The translations under genes were made by a program, and so were the position numbers. A stretch of DNA of 64,000 nt from Erythrobacter sanguineus (GTDB lineage: Bacteria; Pseudomonadota; Alphaproteobacteria; Sphingomonadales; Sphingomonadaceae): positions 33,833-97,832 of the forward strand of contig NZ_FRDF01000016.1 in the NCBI RefSeq assembly GCF_900143235.1, given 5' to 3'. This document shows, in pieces, positions 63,063 to 64,000 of the stretch; within the stretch, counting starts at the first letter, position 1, and each line of letters begins with the position of its first letter. The notes under the pieces are model-generated. The model worked only from the letters and a program-made list of their open reading frames with translations. It searched no databases and was not told where the DNA came from.

Positions 63063-63563
63063 TTGAGCAGCCTCTATCTGATCGCGCTGGGAAGCAATCG
63101 GCGGCACGCATGCCATGGCGCGCCGGGCAGGGTGGTGCGCGCCGCACAAGAGGAACTCGCTGCCTTTGGGACGGTGCTGGCCCGCTCGCGGGTAATCGCC
63201 ACAGCGCCGATCGGCGCGGCGCAGCGCCGCTTTGCAAATGCCGCGCTGGTGCTGGAGAGCGAGCGCGATCCGCCCGCGCTGCTCGCCGCATTGAAGCGTA
63301 CCGAGCGTGAATTTGGCCGCCGCTCCGGGCAGCGCTGGGGTGACCGCGTGCTTGACTGCGATATCGTGCTGTGGAGCGGCGGGGTGTGGCGCTCCGGAGG
63401 GCCCCGCGCGGGCCTCTCCATCCCCCATCCGGCCTTTCGCGATCGGGCTTTTGTGCTCGGCCCGGCATGCGCAATCGCGCCCGGCTGGCGCGATCCGGTG
63501 AGCGGGTTGAGCCTCGCCCATCTCCATGCCCGCTTGACCAGCCCGCGCCCCCTGCCTAGGTGA
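63063..63563 (+). CDS. folK: 2-amino-4-hydroxy-6-hydroxymethyldihydropteridine diphosphokinase
   Basis: A 166-residue HPPK of folate synthesis. The N-terminus YLIALGSNRRH and the signature WGDRVLDCDIVLW (family RxWGPRxLDLDIL) are present, as is IPHPAFRDRAFVLGP near 125. The start is a TTG at 63063, immediately before the first strand; no ATG fits. It is 13 bases after aguB. Confidence 0.88.
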   Translation: MSSLYLIALGSNRRHACHGAPGRVVRAAQEELAAFGTVLARSRVIATAPIGAAQRRFANAALVLESERDPPALLAALKRTEREFGRRSGQRWGDRVLDCDIVLWSGGVWRSGGPRAGLSIPHPAFRDRAFVLGPACAIAPGWRDPVSGLSLAHLHARLTSPRPLPR

Positions 63564-63594
63564 GCGCCCTCGCTAGCCGTTCGCGGCAGCACGT

Positions 63595-63670
63595 GGGCCC
63601 GTAGCTCAGTAGGTAGAGCAGCTGACTTTTAATCAGCGGGTCACAGGTTCGAATCCTGTCGGGCTCACCA
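63595..63670 (+). tRNA. tRNA-Lys (anticodon TTT)
   Basis: A 76-base tRNA: acceptor GGGCCCG/CGGGCTC (one G-U), D arm AGCTCAGTAGGTAGAGC, anticodon stem CTGAC... around loop CTTTTAA (anticodon TTT), T loop GGTTCGAATCC, encoded CCA at 63668-63670. A T5 run follows two bases later and could terminate transcription. Confidence 0.97.
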
Positions 63671-63689
63671 TATTTTTCAACAATTTGTT

Positions 63690-64000
63690 GTCCGTCGTCA
63701 GAACATTTGGCACAACTTGCGGCGTAGATTAGCGGAGTGCGGACCTCGTCTGGGGGTTGGTTTTAGGCGGCGAGCTTGCGGTGTTGCAAGCGCCGATGTT
63801 CGATGGTGTGTCGCTTGATCCTTTCACGCTGATTGAGGATGGAAGCCGCCCTGCCGAGGTAGGCGTCGGCGGGCGTCACGTTGGACAGCGCTTCGTGATA
63901 ACGCTGGTGGTTGTAGTGCTCGACGAAGGCCTCGATCTGGGCCTCGAGGTCACCGGGCAAGAAGTAGTTTTCCAGCAGGATGCGGTTCTTCAGGGTCTGG
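63690..64000 (-). mobile_element. IS3-type insertion sequence, end truncated by window edge
   Basis: The transposase fragment shows that an insertion element begins within about 90 bases of the tRNA-Lys 3' end and continues past the window. The exact terminus is uncertain: the likeliest end is near TGTCCGTCGTCAG at 63690, but the other terminal repeat is outside. Confidence 0.5.
63763..64000 (-). CDS. IS3 family transposase, C-terminal part
   Basis: The frame reads from the right edge (QTLKNRILLENYFLPGD...) to a stop at 63763 and gives the C-terminal end of a DDE integrase-core transposase: LKNRILLENYF, FVEHYNHQRYHEALSNVTPADAYLG are typical of IS3-type OrfB. The N-terminal part with the first two catalytic acidic residues lies outside the window. 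An internal ATG at 63960 would give only 65 residues and is not the true start. Confidence 0.8.
   Translation of the reverse strand, partial: QTLKNRILLENYFLPGDLEAQIEAFVEHYNHQRYHEALSNVTPADAYLGRAASILNQRERIKRHTIEHRRLQHRKLAA

Noticed and set aside
1..64000. CRISPR array or clustered direct repeats.
   Set aside because: The only tandem repeats seen are the 15-bp units in fliJ and the Ala-codon run in the sigma-54 activator; no spaced repeats occur.

Overview
The window is GC-rich, densely coding DNA. Gene content and protein style (MetX-MetW pair, a DUF1674/SDHAF4-type protein, an encoded-CCA tRNA-Leu, alphaproteobacterial flagellin and FliN) point to an alphaproteobacterium, most probably Sphingomonadales and close to Erythrobacteraceae. 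This placement is by recognition, not by a search. It looks like ordinary chromosome: two tRNA genes, housekeeping genes, and one truncated IS3-type transposase at the right edge.

Layout. 0-2.6 kb: a sterol-desaturase-family membrane hydroxylase and a secreted TPR protein with a zinc-peptidase motif. 2.8-19.2 kb: a flagellar locus. A flagellin gene reads leftward from a sigma-28-like promoter. Opposite it a sigma-54 activator heads a tightly packed array fliE-F-G-H-I-J-K-L-M-N-O-P-Q-R-flhB-fliD-fliS, with most junctions overlapping or within a few bases. The array supplies the MS ring, C ring, export gate, export ATPase complex, hook-length ruler, filament cap and flagellin chaperone. 19.3-28.1 kb: an alpha/beta hydrolase, an oligosaccharide flippase with a FemAB-type acyltransferase, a flavin reductase, glutathione-dependent formaldehyde dehydrogenase, and an M1 aminopeptidase coupled to a DUF6702 protein.

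28.1-36.1 kb is the loosest region: small, spaced genes of envelope and stress character (PRC-barrel, ExoD, CHRD lipoprotein, a hibernation factor fused to a cold-shock domain, BaeRF-like host-attachment protein, Crp/Fnr regulator, SDR) among broken genes, long hairpins and non-coding stretches. It ends at tRNA-Leu(GAG).

36.2-63.6 kb is core metabolism and envelope biology: zinc-ribbon protein, ftsE-ftsX, YdcF-like protein, PlsC; hisC-tyrA divergent from metX-metW; msrB; a class A penicillin-binding protein; degP-like protease next to hflK-hflC; mrp; a lone Mo-hydroxylase subunit; hemH; a cytochrome P450; sdhAF4-like; rsmB; msrA; a secreted methyltransferase-like protein; an AguB-type amidohydrolase; folK; tRNA-Lys(TTT); then the IS3 fragment.

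The most notable signals are outside standard genes or are deviations inside them: a 29-bp-stem palindrome beside two WPY-motif membrane-peptide fragments (33.6-33.9 kb), an in-frame amber codon in a monooxygenase-like gene (28.4 kb), two ParB-site-like sequences (19.25 and 58.77 kb), a FliM without a visible CheY-binding N-terminus, an NPLH cleavage motif in FlhB, and four different intergenic palindromic elements. I found no CRISPR array and no clearly novel multi-gene defence or biosynthetic system.
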